This document shows positions 37,098-44,427 of a DNA stretch of 64,000 nucleotides, piece by piece. Both the position numbers and the translations under genes were made by a program. The notes below the pieces were generated by a model, which worked only from the letters and a program-made list of their open reading frames with translations, was not told the DNA's origin and did not search any database. How positions within the stretch are numbered: position 1 is the first letter of the stretch; each line of letters opens with the position of its first letter. The DNA comes from Opitutales bacterium (GTDB lineage Bacteria > Verrucomicrobiota > Verrucomicrobiia > Opitutales > UBA2987). Where the stretch lies: the NCBI GenBank assembly GCA_021772515.1, contig JAJFLU010000037.1, positions 1 through 64,000 of the forward strand. The letters run 5' to 3'.

Positions 37098-38171
37098 CTA
37101 CTTCGGGCAAATACTCCAAAACCGCTCTGCCTCACCCTTCGACTTCACATCGAGGTAATACCGGCGGCAAACCGCTTCCGAATTACCAGCCTGAATCGCC
37201 GCGTCACCGACCGAGCGGTATTTCCCTACCAGCATCGAGATATAAGTATGCCGTAAAACATCATACCCAATCTCGAAACACTTCCGAATATCGAGCCGCA
37301 TCTTAGCAAACCCCGGCGGTAGAATCGGGAACCGCGCAAGTGGATACCTCTGCAACCAATCAGCCAGGCATTTTTCAATCCTCACATTCCGCTTCTCATT
37401 GACCTTAGATACCTCTGGCTCGACGTGGATCACACCAGTATCAAAATTGATATGCTTTTCGGTCAATTTCCCGATCTCCCCACTCTCCCAATCCGGTCGA
37501 ATTCCCGCGAAAAGACAAAGTGCGAAGTAATTGACCATGATTCCCCGATAGCGTTTCAAAGTCCTCTCCCGGCCAGAGTAGTCCTCAAGAAAATTCATCA
37601 ACTCAGCGCATTTCTCAGCGGACAGCGTCTCAGCGGTTCCTCGACGAAATCTCAAGCGATACTGCGGTAAAGACACGACAGGATTTCTGGTCACATAGCC
37701 TCTACGCTCACAGTAGCGGAAAAAGCTGTTCAGATACCCGCGTCGGTTATTCCAAGTCTTGAGCGACGAAGCCCCGACGCTCAAATAATCCTCAAGCCTC
37801 TCAGTATCGATTTCATCAACCATCGAATTCTCAAACCACTTCTCAAAGCGTCTCAATTCAACCCGGAAACTCAAAAAGTAGCGGCGAGCAATAATCCCCC
37901 GATCAACCTCCATAGAGCGGCGGCGCAAGTATTCATCACAAACATCGCTCACAAGCTTACGATGATCAAATTCCTTAAAGTTTCGCAGGAAAAAATCCAC
38001 TGCAAATTCAATCGATTTACCAGAAGGCTTCAAGCGATCAACGGCGTTCGACAAGTCGGTGTCAAAACGATCATCCACGGGACTAACCACTATCGACAAA
38101 GCCGCGAAAAACTTAATCACAAATACAGGGCGAGTCATACGGTTGTCAGTAACCAAGCGCGTCGGGCGCAT
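37098..38171 (-). CDS. int: Tyrosine recombinase / integrase of the islet
   Basis: 357 aa. The N-terminal half is the SAM-like core-binding region; the C-terminal half is the catalytic domain, with Arg225 in LFAGIRPDW, Lys256 in EVSKVNEKRNV, Arg307 in YDVLRHTYIS and a candidate nucleophile Tyr338 or Tyr339 in RRYYLDV. In the box that usually reads HxxR, an Asp (304) stands in place of His, and the later His/Trp position is Asn330 (AGNSEAV). I recall these variants in integrases of Verrucomicrobiota that end in RFW-I-P, and this one ends AERFWSICPK. It most likely moves the islet at tRNA-Asp. The start of the protein is uncertain; residues 20-30 are hydrophobic. Confidence 0.88.
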   Translation of the reverse strand: MRPTRLVTDNRMTRPVFVIKFFAALSIVVSPVDDRFDTDLSNAVDRLKPSGKSIEFAVDFFLRNFKEFDHRKLVSDVCDEYLRRRSMEVDRGIIARRYFLSFRVELRRFEKWFENSMVDEIDTERLEDYLSVGASSLKTWNNRRGYLNSFFRYCERRGYVTRNPVVSLPQYRLRFRRGTAETLSAEKCAELMNFLEDYSGRERTLKRYRGIMVNYFALCLFAGIRPDWESGEIGKLTEKHINFDTGVIHVEPEVSKVNEKRNVRIEKCLADWLQRYPLARFPILPPGFAKMRLDIRKCFEIGYDVLRHTYISMLVGKYRSVGDAAIQAGNSEAVCRRYYLDVKSKGEAERFWSICPK

Positions 38172-38261
38172 ACTCCGTGCCAGTCCTGAAATACAAGGAC
38201 TGTCACGCAGTATGCTTTATCCTTCCTCGCACTGCTGGCTCCTCGGATTAGAGTCAGGCGG

Positions 38262-38543
38262 CCCTGCTTAGACTGCCACAGATAGCCGCTCCGCTTCGCT
38301 CCCCCGTATCTGTGGCAGGCAGGGTTCCCTTTAGGCCGCTCCGCGCTCCTCCACTCACGGGCCCTTGCCCACGGTTCACATCGAATACCGGTGTAGGTTC
38401 CCCCGCTGTGCCCTGTTCCCCCGCGCCCCGCAACAATTGCCCGCTATTCAGTCCGGGCCGCGTTAAGATTTTTGGCGAAGGTGTCTATACCGGCGCGGCC
38501 AATATGTTTTTCCGTGCAGCTTAGACCCTGCGGGGCTGCACGG
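38262..38543 (+). ncRNA. Candidate structured RNA/DNA block with three hairpins
   Basis: A G+C-rich non-coding stretch. Hairpin 1: CCCTGC (38262-38267), bulge of five, CTGCCACAGATA (38273-38284) pairing with TATCTGTGGCAG (38307-38318) and GCAGGG (38319-38324), 18 bp in all. Hairpin 2: GGCCGCG (38456-38462) with CGCGGCC (38494-38500). Hairpin 3: CCGTGCAGC (38512-38520) with GCTGCACGG (38535-38543). The strand that is transcribed, if any, is not known. It could also be an origin or an antisense control region. Confidence 0.4.
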
Positions 38544-38630
38544 TGAGCGGGCTTGCGCGGGGAAGGGGAAAGAATAGACCTTCGGTGAGTCGGCTATTGC
38601 ATGACGGGAGAATCCACCGACCGCAAAAAC

Positions 38631-38748
38631 AAATCGATTATTCCTGCGCCCTCGATGCCGACCGGCGACCGAGCCCTCGATGCCGACTTGCGCAAATCGA
38701 TTATTCCTGCGCCCTCGATGCCGACTTACGCAAAATAGATTATTCCAG
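38631..38748 (+). repeat. Tandem repeats of about 38 bp (iteron-like)
   Basis: A 32-base word beginning AAATCGATTATTCCTGCGCC occurs without change at 38631-38662 and 38694-38725. The units GCCCTCGATGCCGACTTGCG (38673) and GCCCTCGATGCCGACTTACG (38711) show a period of 38-39 bases; three to four units are present, the outer ones diverged. There are no unique spacers, so it is not CRISPR. Such repeats suggest a protein-binding array, as in origins or partition sites. Confidence 0.7.
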
Positions 38749-38854
38749 CGACCGCGCCACGGCAACCGGCGACAGAGTGTGAACAAACTGTGAAAAGCGC
38801 GTGAATCGATTGAGCATATCTAACGCTTGAATTCGCAAACCATTGGTGCAAATT

Positions 38855-38900
38855 ATACACTGATGATGCGCGGCACAAAAAGCGCGAATCATCAGTGTAT
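38855..38900. repeat. Long imperfect palindrome in the islet
   Basis: Arms of 13 bp (ATACACTGATGAT / ATCATCAGTGTAT), one mismatch, then four more pairs (CGCG/CGCG), around a ten-base loop. It is not followed by a T run on either strand, so not an obvious terminator. Confidence 0.6.
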
Positions 38901-39002
38901 GGAAAAAACGCGCCACAGAAAAAATGAGCCAAGAAAGCGAAACAGGCCAAAGAAATCAACAAGAGCAAAAACACCGACCAAGAATAAGAAAACGTAATGC
39001 CA

Positions 39003-39087
<85 letters not shown>

Positions 39088-39108
39088 TTTCCAGCGAGCG
39101 AAGGCTAA

Positions 39109-39136
39109 AAGCTATGGGTTTCTTGTTGCCTGTCAA
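39109..39136 (-). promoter_or_regulatory. Promoter of tRNA-Asp
   Basis: On the minus strand TTGACA (39136-39131), 16 bases, then TAGCTT (39114-39109), ending 22 bases before the tRNA 5' end. The -35 is perfect; the -10 is weak. Confidence 0.55.
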
Positions 39137-39269
39137 GTGGTGTTTCTCAACAATTTTCCAAATCGGCAGGCCCCGTCGAATCTCCCTTTGGCCGTGTGTC
39201 GGATGTTCATTTTGCCTTGTTTTCCGGTGGATCGATCAACAGCATTGGGGTTTTACTTTTGCCTCTGAT

Positions 39270-40292
39270 ATGAGTGGTCCGAATTTTGGTGAGAAACTGG
39301 GTGATTATGCCCGCAGGGTTTGGGAATTTAAAACCGGGTCCCTGTTTTTGGCCGTTTTATTGCAATGTTTGATTCTCATTGGCACCGGTTTTGTGGTCGT
39401 TTTCGTTCCGGGGTTCGACAGCGATCCTGAGTTTGTTGCCAAAAAAACCATTTACCTACCCCAGCGAGAATTGGAGCATCGGGCGTCTGTGGCGGAACTA
39501 CGGGAGCTTTCGGCACCGTCGGCAATGATTAGCAAGTTGACAACTTCCGCTCTTTTGCCGGTTTCCTTGCCGGATTTGCCGATGCTGCCCTCAATGACAT
39601 CTACCAGCGGTTTCGGAAGTGATTTCAACCCGCAGATGGGGGAGTCTCTTCTGGGTCAGAGTGGTTTATTAAGTGGGATTGAGGGGATCGATTTTGCGGC
39701 CTCCGAATTTTCCATCCTGGGCATTTCCGATCGAGCCCGGCGGCTTGTCATCGCCTTCGATATTTCCAGCTCCGTGGTTGATAACATGGCAAAAAGCGGG
39801 ATGGATATTTTGCTGGTTCGAGATGAAACGGCGAAGGCGGTCGATACCCTCAACGCCAATACCCTGTTCGGGCTTATCCAGTTTAGCCGCAGATACGATC
39901 TATTTTCGGACTACCTCGTCCCCGCCACAAAAGGCAACAAGAGGGTGGTCCAAGATTGGCTGGAGACGGAATTCAGGACAACTGGCAGCAGTGGGCGCGG
40001 TTGGGTGCAAAAGGAGCCCAATGGAATTCAGGCGGTTCTGAAGGCCGCCTTCGAGTTCGATCCCGATGTTATTTTATTGATATCCGATGGCTCCTTTCAA
40101 AGAAACCATCCCGACAAGAAAAGTTACCAAAACGTGTCTTGGGAGGAGCTTTTAAACGATTTGGAGGAACTCCAGCAGCCCTTGCCCCAAAAAGTGCGTA
40201 TCCATTTCGTCGGCTTCGGAATGAAGGAGGCAAACTCCAAGGCGATGCAGAGTATCGTCCGCCGATACAAAGGCAGATTCAAGAGTTTTTGA
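39270..40292 (+). CDS. Membrane-anchored von Willebrand factor A domain protein
   Basis: 340 aa from the ATG at 39270; the open frame continues upstream into the tRNA and was not used. One membrane segment (about residues 24-46) is followed by a linker and a vWA domain. The metal-ion-dependent adhesion motif is DISSS (Asp164, Ser166, Ser168) in VIAFDISSSVVD, and a second conserved acid region is VILLISDGS. The domain mediates metal-dependent protein contacts; partner unknown. The stop overlaps the convergent gene by 14 bases. Confidence 0.75.
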   Translation: MSGPNFGEKLGDYARRVWEFKTGSLFLAVLLQCLILIGTGFVVVFVPGFDSDPEFVAKKTIYLPQRELEHRASVAELRELSAPSAMISKLTTSALLPVSLPDLPMLPSMTSTSGFGSDFNPQMGESLLGQSGLLSGIEGIDFAASEFSILGISDRARRLVIAFDISSSVVDNMAKSGMDILLVRDETAKAVDTLNANTLFGLIQFSRRYDLFSDYLVPATKGNKRVVQDWLETEFRTTGSSGRGWVQKEPNGIQAVLKAAFEFDPDVILLISDGSFQRNHPDKKSYQNVSWEELLNDLEELQQPLPQKVRIHFVGFGMKEANSKAMQSIVRRYKGRFKSF

Positions 40293-40809
40293 TGACTTTG
40301 CGGAAAATTTCCACCTCATCGGATATTCCGTGGGTGTCCAAACCGGAAACGATTTCGTCGATGTCGGGCTCTACGATGATGTGGTTTCGGTCGGCCTCCA
40401 GATGGGGCATTGTTTGACGGACAATATACCAGCAAGCCCACGCCCGCCATTTGATTTGATTGCTTCTTTTGCCCCGAATTCGGCCCGCCTGATGCTGGTA
40501 GCTGAACCGTGGGTTTCCCAAAAACCCAAATTCCTCCTCATAATTTTCCAAAAACCATCGCAATGCACGGTAGGGCAGAGGCCATTGGGTTAGCTCACTC
40601 TCCGAACCATCAAGATCCGCGTAAAGCCCCCGCGTCATGGCCAGGATCGCTCTCGCGGGAAAGCCCTTCAACCAGAGAAATTGCGCGTAACGCAGAGCCG
40701 TCAGGTAAAATTCGATATCTCTGACACTTCCAAAAGCATTCAGACATCGCCAGTCCATGTTTGGAAGAGCCTCCGGGAGATAGGGGCAAGGTTTGGGCGA
40801 GGCTGACAT
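40279..40809 (-). CDS. Conserved-looking hypothetical protein, 176 aa
   Basis: No family recognised. The middle is helical and aromatic-rich (FYLTALRYAQFLWLKGFPARAILAMTRGLY, then LPYRALRWFLENYEEEFGFLGNPRFSYQHQAGR), and the C-terminal part contains IKWRAWACWYIVRQTMPHLEADR. No export signal. Its stop faces the vWA gene. Confidence 0.65.
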   Translation of the reverse strand: MSASPKPCPYLPEALPNMDWRCLNAFGSVRDIEFYLTALRYAQFLWLKGFPARAILAMTRGLYADLDGSESELTQWPLPYRALRWFLENYEEEFGFLGNPRFSYQHQAGRIRGKRSNQIKWRAWACWYIVRQTMPHLEADRNHIIVEPDIDEIVSGLDTHGISDEVEIFRKVIKNS

Positions 40810-41005
40810 TTGTTGGCGATGATTTTAAATGGATTCGGAACCGAAAGAGCACAAGCCAGCCTATATTCCAAAAATGCCGGGACAAGCTTTTCAGGCAATT
40901 TCTCGGACCCCCAATGGTATTATGATCCATAACATAGACACTCTCTAAGAGATTGCCTTTGACCGGGTTGAGGCTAAATCCTGTTCTCACGCTTTTTATT
41001 GAAGT

Positions 41006-41662
41006 ATGAAAACCATCCATGAAATCTCCGGCTGGCGTCGGTTGGCATTATGGCCGTTGAGCCTGCTGGTGAGGCTCTGGTGCGCCACCATCCGTTTCGA
41101 TGTCAGCCCCGAAGATAGAGAGATTATCATCCGCAAGGATGTTCCTACCATCATCATACTCTGGCATAATCGGCTTTTTCTCGCGGCCAGTGTCTTTCGG
41201 CGGTTTCGCAAGCACCGGCCGGTTTGCGGCCTCATCAGCGCGAGCAAGGACGGCGCCTGGCTGGCGGCTTTTTTCTCGCTCATGGGCTTGGGAGCGGTTC
41301 GAGGTTCGACCAGCCAGCGCTCACTGGGCGCCACCCGCGAGTTGATCAAAGCCCTCGAAGCGGGTAACGACATCGGCCTGACCCCCGACGGCCCCCGGGG
41401 GCCCCTCTACGACTTCAAACAAGGCGCAGTCCGCGTCGCCAAGCAATCGGGAGCGCCCATCCTGCTGGCCTCCGGGCGGATGAGGCATGCCTGGCGCGTG
41501 AATAGCTGGGACCGCTTTTACCTGCCGGTACCTTTTTCCACCGTGGAGATGAAATTACGCTACTTTTCCAGCTACCAAGCGCTTGAGGCGGATAGCGTTG
41601 AGGAAGCAGCCCAGTTTTTACACCGGGAGCTAATGAAGATCTCGCCCGACCCGGAAGACTGA
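41006..41662 (+). CDS. DUF374-type lysophospholipid acyltransferase-like protein
   Basis: 218 aa. The first helix (about residues 10-27) looks membrane-bound. The acyltransferase motif I appears as LWHNRLF with His54, and the substrate-binding motif as TPDGPRGP (about residues 129-136), as in the DUF374 branch. Activity on lipid A or phospholipid precursors is likely but unassigned. The 196 bases before it carry no gene I can support. Confidence 0.88.
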   Translation: MKTIHEISGWRRLALWPLSLLVRLWCATIRFDVSPEDREIIIRKDVPTIIILWHNRLFLAASVFRRFRKHRPVCGLISASKDGAWLAAFFSLMGLGAVRGSTSQRSLGATRELIKALEAGNDIGLTPDGPRGPLYDFKQGAVRVAKQSGAPILLASGRMRHAWRVNSWDRFYLPVPFSTVEMKLRYFSSYQALEADSVEEAAQFLHRELMKISPDPED

Positions 41663-41680
41663 GTCGGAAACAGAAAGGAC

Positions 41681-42133
41681 TTAGGAAAAAGTTGGTTCGA
41701 AAACCAATTCCCCGCCAGCCTTGAGAGTCAGATTATCCCCGGAGGACCAGACACGGTCATTGATCAGGAATTTGCACTCGATATCGTCCTGGATTTCCCC
41801 CGAGGTGAGTCGCCATTCATTCGGAGCCGTATTGTCCAATTCGATCCCGCGATCCCAATTGAGGTCGGCACCATTGCCGCGGATGAAAAGCTGATTGCCA
41901 AAACCAACGTCGATTTTTGCGACAATGGTGGTGGCAGGTGCCGCCTTAACGGTCTTGGCAACCACTTTTTTCCTCGTGCGGGATACTTTGGCGGTTTTCT
42001 TAGCGACTTTTACGGGTTTGGCGGCAGCCGACTTTTTGGCCACGGTCTTTTTTGACGCCGATTTTTTGGCAGCGGTTTTTTTAACCACCTTCTTAGTGGC
42101 GGTAGGTTCATGCTTTAAAGGTTTCTTATTCAT
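41681..42133 (-). CDS. Histone-H1-like Lys/Ala tail fused to a carbohydrate-binding-like domain
   Basis: 150 aa. Residues about 12-65 are repeats of Lys, Ala, Ser, Thr and Val (ATKKVVKKTAAKKSASKK), the make-up of bacterial histone-H1-like tails that bind DNA. Residues about 72-150 (GFGNQLFIRGNGADLNWDRGIELDNTAPNEWRLT) resemble a starch-binding-type beta-sandwich (CBM20/48-like). Why these are joined is unknown. The tail would fit nucleoid association, while the sandwich may serve as a protein-protein module. Confidence 0.65.
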   Translation of the reverse strand: MNKKPLKHEPTATKKVVKKTAAKKSASKKTVAKKSAAAKPVKVAKKTAKVSRTRKKVVAKTVKAAPATTIVAKIDVGFGNQLFIRGNGADLNWDRGIELDNTAPNEWRLTSGEIQDDIECKFLINDRVWSSGDNLTLKAGGELVFEPTFS

Positions 42134-42141
42134 AGTGTTAT

Positions 42142-42390
42142 GTGTTTCAATATACGAATTTTTATTCGGTATTGTATTTGTTAGTCGGTTTGATAATTAT
42201 AGCCGGAATGGCCTACAAAACCAGCGTGGATACCGGACTTTTCCTTAAAATCAAGTTTATAACGAAAAATAAACCAAATTTTAATATTCCAGAGGAGAAC
42301 AAACTGGAATTCCCTCTTTCATCAAACAACGGATTGACTACCCGCCGCCGGGCAGCTACAGCTGGAAACGTTCAAAAAATGGGGCCGTAG
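42142..42390 (+). CDS. Doubtful small membrane ORF
   Basis: An 82-codon frame from a GTG, with one hydrophobic segment (LYLLVGLIIIAGMAY). Its end runs ten bases into tRNA-Ala and crosses that gene's promoter, which argues against it. A divergent partner to the histone-like gene is possible. Confidence 0.25.
   Translation: MFQYTNFYSVLYLLVGLIIIAGMAYKTSVDTGLFLKIKFITKNKPNFNIPEENKLEFPLSSNNGLTTRRRAATAGNVQKMGP
42334..42362 (+). promoter_or_regulatory. Promoter of tRNA-Ala
   Basis: TTGACT (42334-42339) and TACAGC (42357-42362) separated by 17 bases, 18 bases before the tRNA. The -35 is good, the -10 weak. Confidence 0.42.
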
Positions 42391-42456
42391 CTCAGTCGGA
42401 AGAGCGCGTCGTTCGCAATGACGAGGTCGTCGGTTCGATCCCGATCGGCTCCACCA
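42381..42456 (+). tRNA. tRNA-Ala (anticodon CGC)
   Basis: Acceptor GGGGCCG pairs with CGGCTCC, including the G3-U70 wobble pair that alanyl-tRNA synthetase requires; A discriminator and encoded CCA. Anticodon stem CGTCG/TGACG and loop TTCGCAA, giving CGC. T stem GTCGG/CCGAT. The 3' end is repeated at 43378-43393. Confidence 0.97.
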
Positions 42457-42590
42457 AATTGGTAGTGTTTCATCCTCTATGAGGGATCTTTATTCATTTT
42501 AAAAATGAGTAATAGAGTCAAATTCATCTGGGCAGCATAAATTAATGTGCGATTCCTAAAATTTACTGCGGGAAGAAAGATATTTTTATC

Positions 42591-42613
42591 AATATAAGTG
42601 AATCACTTATATT
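42591..42613. promoter_or_regulatory. Perfect 23-bp palindrome, likely antitoxin operator
   Basis: AATATAAGTGA, one central A, TCACTTATATT: an exact 11-1-11 palindrome 39 bases before the toxin start. The half site AGTGAATC recurs 18 bases downstream at about 42628. TTGACC (42618-42623) may be the -35 of the toxin promoter. Autoregulation by the Xre antitoxin is inferred from position. Confidence 0.6.
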
Positions 42614-42651
42614 TCTCTTGACCTTATGAGTGAATCGCGTAGTTTTTCAGA

Positions 42652-42957
42652 GTGATTTTCATTGAAACTCCGACATTCACTAAACAGGTAACTCAGTTGA
42701 TCACCGATGATCAACTGGTTCAGTTACAGAAAGAGTTGATCGAAAATTCAAAAAAAGGTTCACCTATTCGGGGTGGCAAAGGATTACGCAAAATACGGGT
42801 TGCTCTCACAGGCAGAGGAAAAAGTGGAGGCGCAAGGGTCATCTATTATCGAATTGATGAAAATCGCATTTACTTTCTACTCATATACACTAAGGCGAAG
42901 AAGGAAGCTCTGAACAAATCTCAAGTTAAAGATATTACAAAATTAATGGAAGAATAA
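42652..42957 (+). CDS. RelE/HigB-type toxin
   Basis: 101 aa from a GTG start. The sequence FIETPTFTKQVTQLITDDQLVQLQKELIENSKKG, then IRGGKGLRKIRVALTGRGKSGGARVIYYRIDENRIYFLLIYTKAKKEAL, is typical of the RelE/ParE-fold mRNA interferase group that pairs with Xre antitoxins (HigB/NadR-like). Basic residues of the active face are present. Its stop lies two bases before the antitoxin start, so toxin precedes antitoxin, the higBA order. Confidence 0.88.
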   Translation: MIFIETPTFTKQVTQLITDDQLVQLQKELIENSKKGSPIRGGKGLRKIRVALTGRGKSGGARVIYYRIDENRIYFLLIYTKAKKEALNKSQVKDITKLMEE

Positions 42958-42959
42958 TC

Positions 42960-43352
42960 ATGGACAACGAAATTTTCACACAACTCAAACAATCCGTTCA
43001 GGAGATGAAAGCTATTGAGCGCGGGGAAATTAAGCCTGGGCGGGTGGCCAAGATAAATGAGCCTTCACTTGCTGAGGCTCGTAGAGCGCTTAAGATGACA
43101 CAGGACGAGTTCTCCACACTGATCGAGGTTCCGGTTGCTACTTTGAGAGGATACGAGCAGGGCCGGTATAAAATTCCAGGGCCGGTTCGGTTTATCTCTC
43201 GGATTGCCACTAGGAATCCGGAGATATTGTTAAACGAATCGACCCATCGTCGCGCGATTCTCGATCACCACAAATCCAGAAGGACAACAATAAAAGTTAG
43301 TCCAGTGCGCAAGAAAACAAAGCCTACGCCCCAAGCAAAGTCTTTAGCCTGA
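42960..43352 (+). CDS. Xre-family antitoxin (HigA/NadS-like)
   Basis: 130 aa. A central helix-turn-helix (about residues 36-65) reads LAEARRALKMTQDEFSTLIEVPVATLRGYEQGR, the type found in NadS-like antitoxins. The N-terminal 30 residues probably clamp the toxin; the C-terminal 30 are basic and disordered. Likely binds the palindrome at 42591-42613. Confidence 0.88.
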   Translation: MDNEIFTQLKQSVQEMKAIERGEIKPGRVAKINEPSLAEARRALKMTQDEFSTLIEVPVATLRGYEQGRYKIPGPVRFISRIATRNPEILLNESTHRRAILDHHKSRRTTIKVSPVRKKTKPTPQAKSLA

Positions 43353-43399
43353 AAGAGTTAATTCAGTAATACTTCATTCCCAATCGGCTCCACTTCGCG

Positions 43400-44374
43400 T
43401 TATTCGATCATTTTCAGGATGCCGCCGAGGTATTGGCTGTAGAAGTCCATCATTTTTATGCCAGCGTAGATGGCGATGACGAGAAATATTAATTTCGGAT
43501 ACCAGGCGCTGGCTACGCTGAGGCTTTTTTCGGCTTGTTCTTGAAATTGTTTTGTCAACAGGAGAAGGTTGGCATCGAGTCTGCCGGTCTGTTCTCCGGT
43601 TTTATAGAGCGTTACAAATTCCTCGGGAAATACATTGTGTTGGGAAAGATAATTTCCCGGCGGCTGTCCCGATTTAATTTGCCTGGTGATTTCGATGGAG
43701 GCCTTTTGCAGGGTGGGATCGCCCGATACCATGCCGGAGGCGAACCAGGATTCGGCCACGGGAGCGCCCGCGAAGAGAAAGGACTCCAGGGCGAATGAAA
43801 AATCTGCCAGAGACTTCGCTTTGCTATAGCCCTTTAATCCTGGCAGGGCACGCATTATATAGAAGATAACCGGGCTGCGCCTGCGGGTCAGAAATATGAT
43901 GGCGCCGAGAATCAACCAAAGAGGCCCGAGAAACATGAGGACATTGCCAAAGTAGGCCTCGAAATGAAACTGCATACTGCCGCTTTCGGAAAATTCTATG
44001 AGATCGAGCACGGGGAATATGATGGCTCCGAGGTGAAGAACCCCGAGTGGATAGAGGGTGGCAAAAATCGTCTTTGAAATATTTTCGGCGGCCAACTTGT
44101 GGCGTTCACTCAATTTATTCAGGGCATCGGGAATTCGGCCACTGGTACCGGCGGCGGATATCAGGTAGCGGTCGGCCTCTGGAAGCCACCGGGGGGCGTT
44201 TTTGAGCATTTCATCGATCGATAGCCCATCCTGCAATTGTTGGGCCATTGCGGTGACATCCTTTATCGGCGCGCCCCCCGCGCTTTTCAATGCTTGGCTA
44301 AAAGTAATTCCGGCATCCAGGTTTTGAGCCGTTTGCAGATACCAGCGGGAAAGATTTTTGTGGGAAACTCCCAT
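43400..44374 (-). CDS. Type II secretion system F-family protein (GspF/PilC-like)
   Basis: 324 aa. Two T2SSF repeats are visible, each a helical cytosolic part followed by membrane segments: the first at about 15-120 (YLQTAQNLDAGITFSQALKSAGG ... YLISAAGTSGRIPDALNKLSERHK), the second at about 195-310 (FSFALESFLFAGAPVAESW ... FVTLYKTGEQTGRLDANLLLLTKQFQEQAEK). Membrane platform proteins of type II secretion and type IV pili are like this. No other secretion gene is near, and it is shorter than GspF, so it may have a separate role. Confidence 0.83.
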   Translation of the reverse strand: MGVSHKNLSRWYLQTAQNLDAGITFSQALKSAGGAPIKDVTAMAQQLQDGLSIDEMLKNAPRWLPEADRYLISAAGTSGRIPDALNKLSERHKLAAENISKTIFATLYPLGVLHLGAIIFPVLDLIEFSESGSMQFHFEAYFGNVLMFLGPLWLILGAIIFLTRRRSPVIFYIMRALPGLKGYSKAKSLADFSFALESFLFAGAPVAESWFASGMVSGDPTLQKASIEITRQIKSGQPPGNYLSQHNVFPEEFVTLYKTGEQTGRLDANLLLLTKQFQEQAEKSLSVASAWYPKLIFLVIAIYAGIKMMDFYSQYLGGILKMIE

Positions 44375-44427
44375 GGTTGATCGATTATCGAGTCTTTGAA
44401 GGAAACGGCTCCGGCAGTGTTATTTTA

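Larger units (their letters stand above)
42439..43393 (+). mobile_element. Small insert at tRNA-Ala carrying a toxin-antitoxin pair
   Basis: TCCCGATCGGCTCCAC, the 3' end of tRNA-Ala (42439-42454), recurs as TCCCAATCGGCTCCAC at 43378-43393, one base different. Between them lie 0.92 kb holding a RelE/HigB-type toxin, an Xre-type antitoxin and an operator palindrome. This is the footprint of site-specific integration at a tRNA 3' end with the integrase lost. The insert is A+T-richer than its flanks. Confidence 0.65.

Noticed and set aside
38254-38436. 60-codon minus-strand frame in the islet's structured block
   Set aside because: It lies across an 18-bp hairpin and reads as low-complexity Gly/Ser; better explained as structured DNA.
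38631-38748. CRISPR array
   Set aside because: Repeats are contiguous or diverged with no unique spacers and no cas genes nearby.
38463-38786. 107-codon minus-strand frame with repeated HRGRRNNRF
   Set aside because: The peptide repeats simply mirror the DNA tandem repeats and the frame crosses two hairpins.
38726-38974. 82-codon minus-strand frame with hydrophobic N-terminus near the right end of the islet
   Set aside because: It runs through the long palindrome and has no ribosome binding site that I can see; too weak to call.
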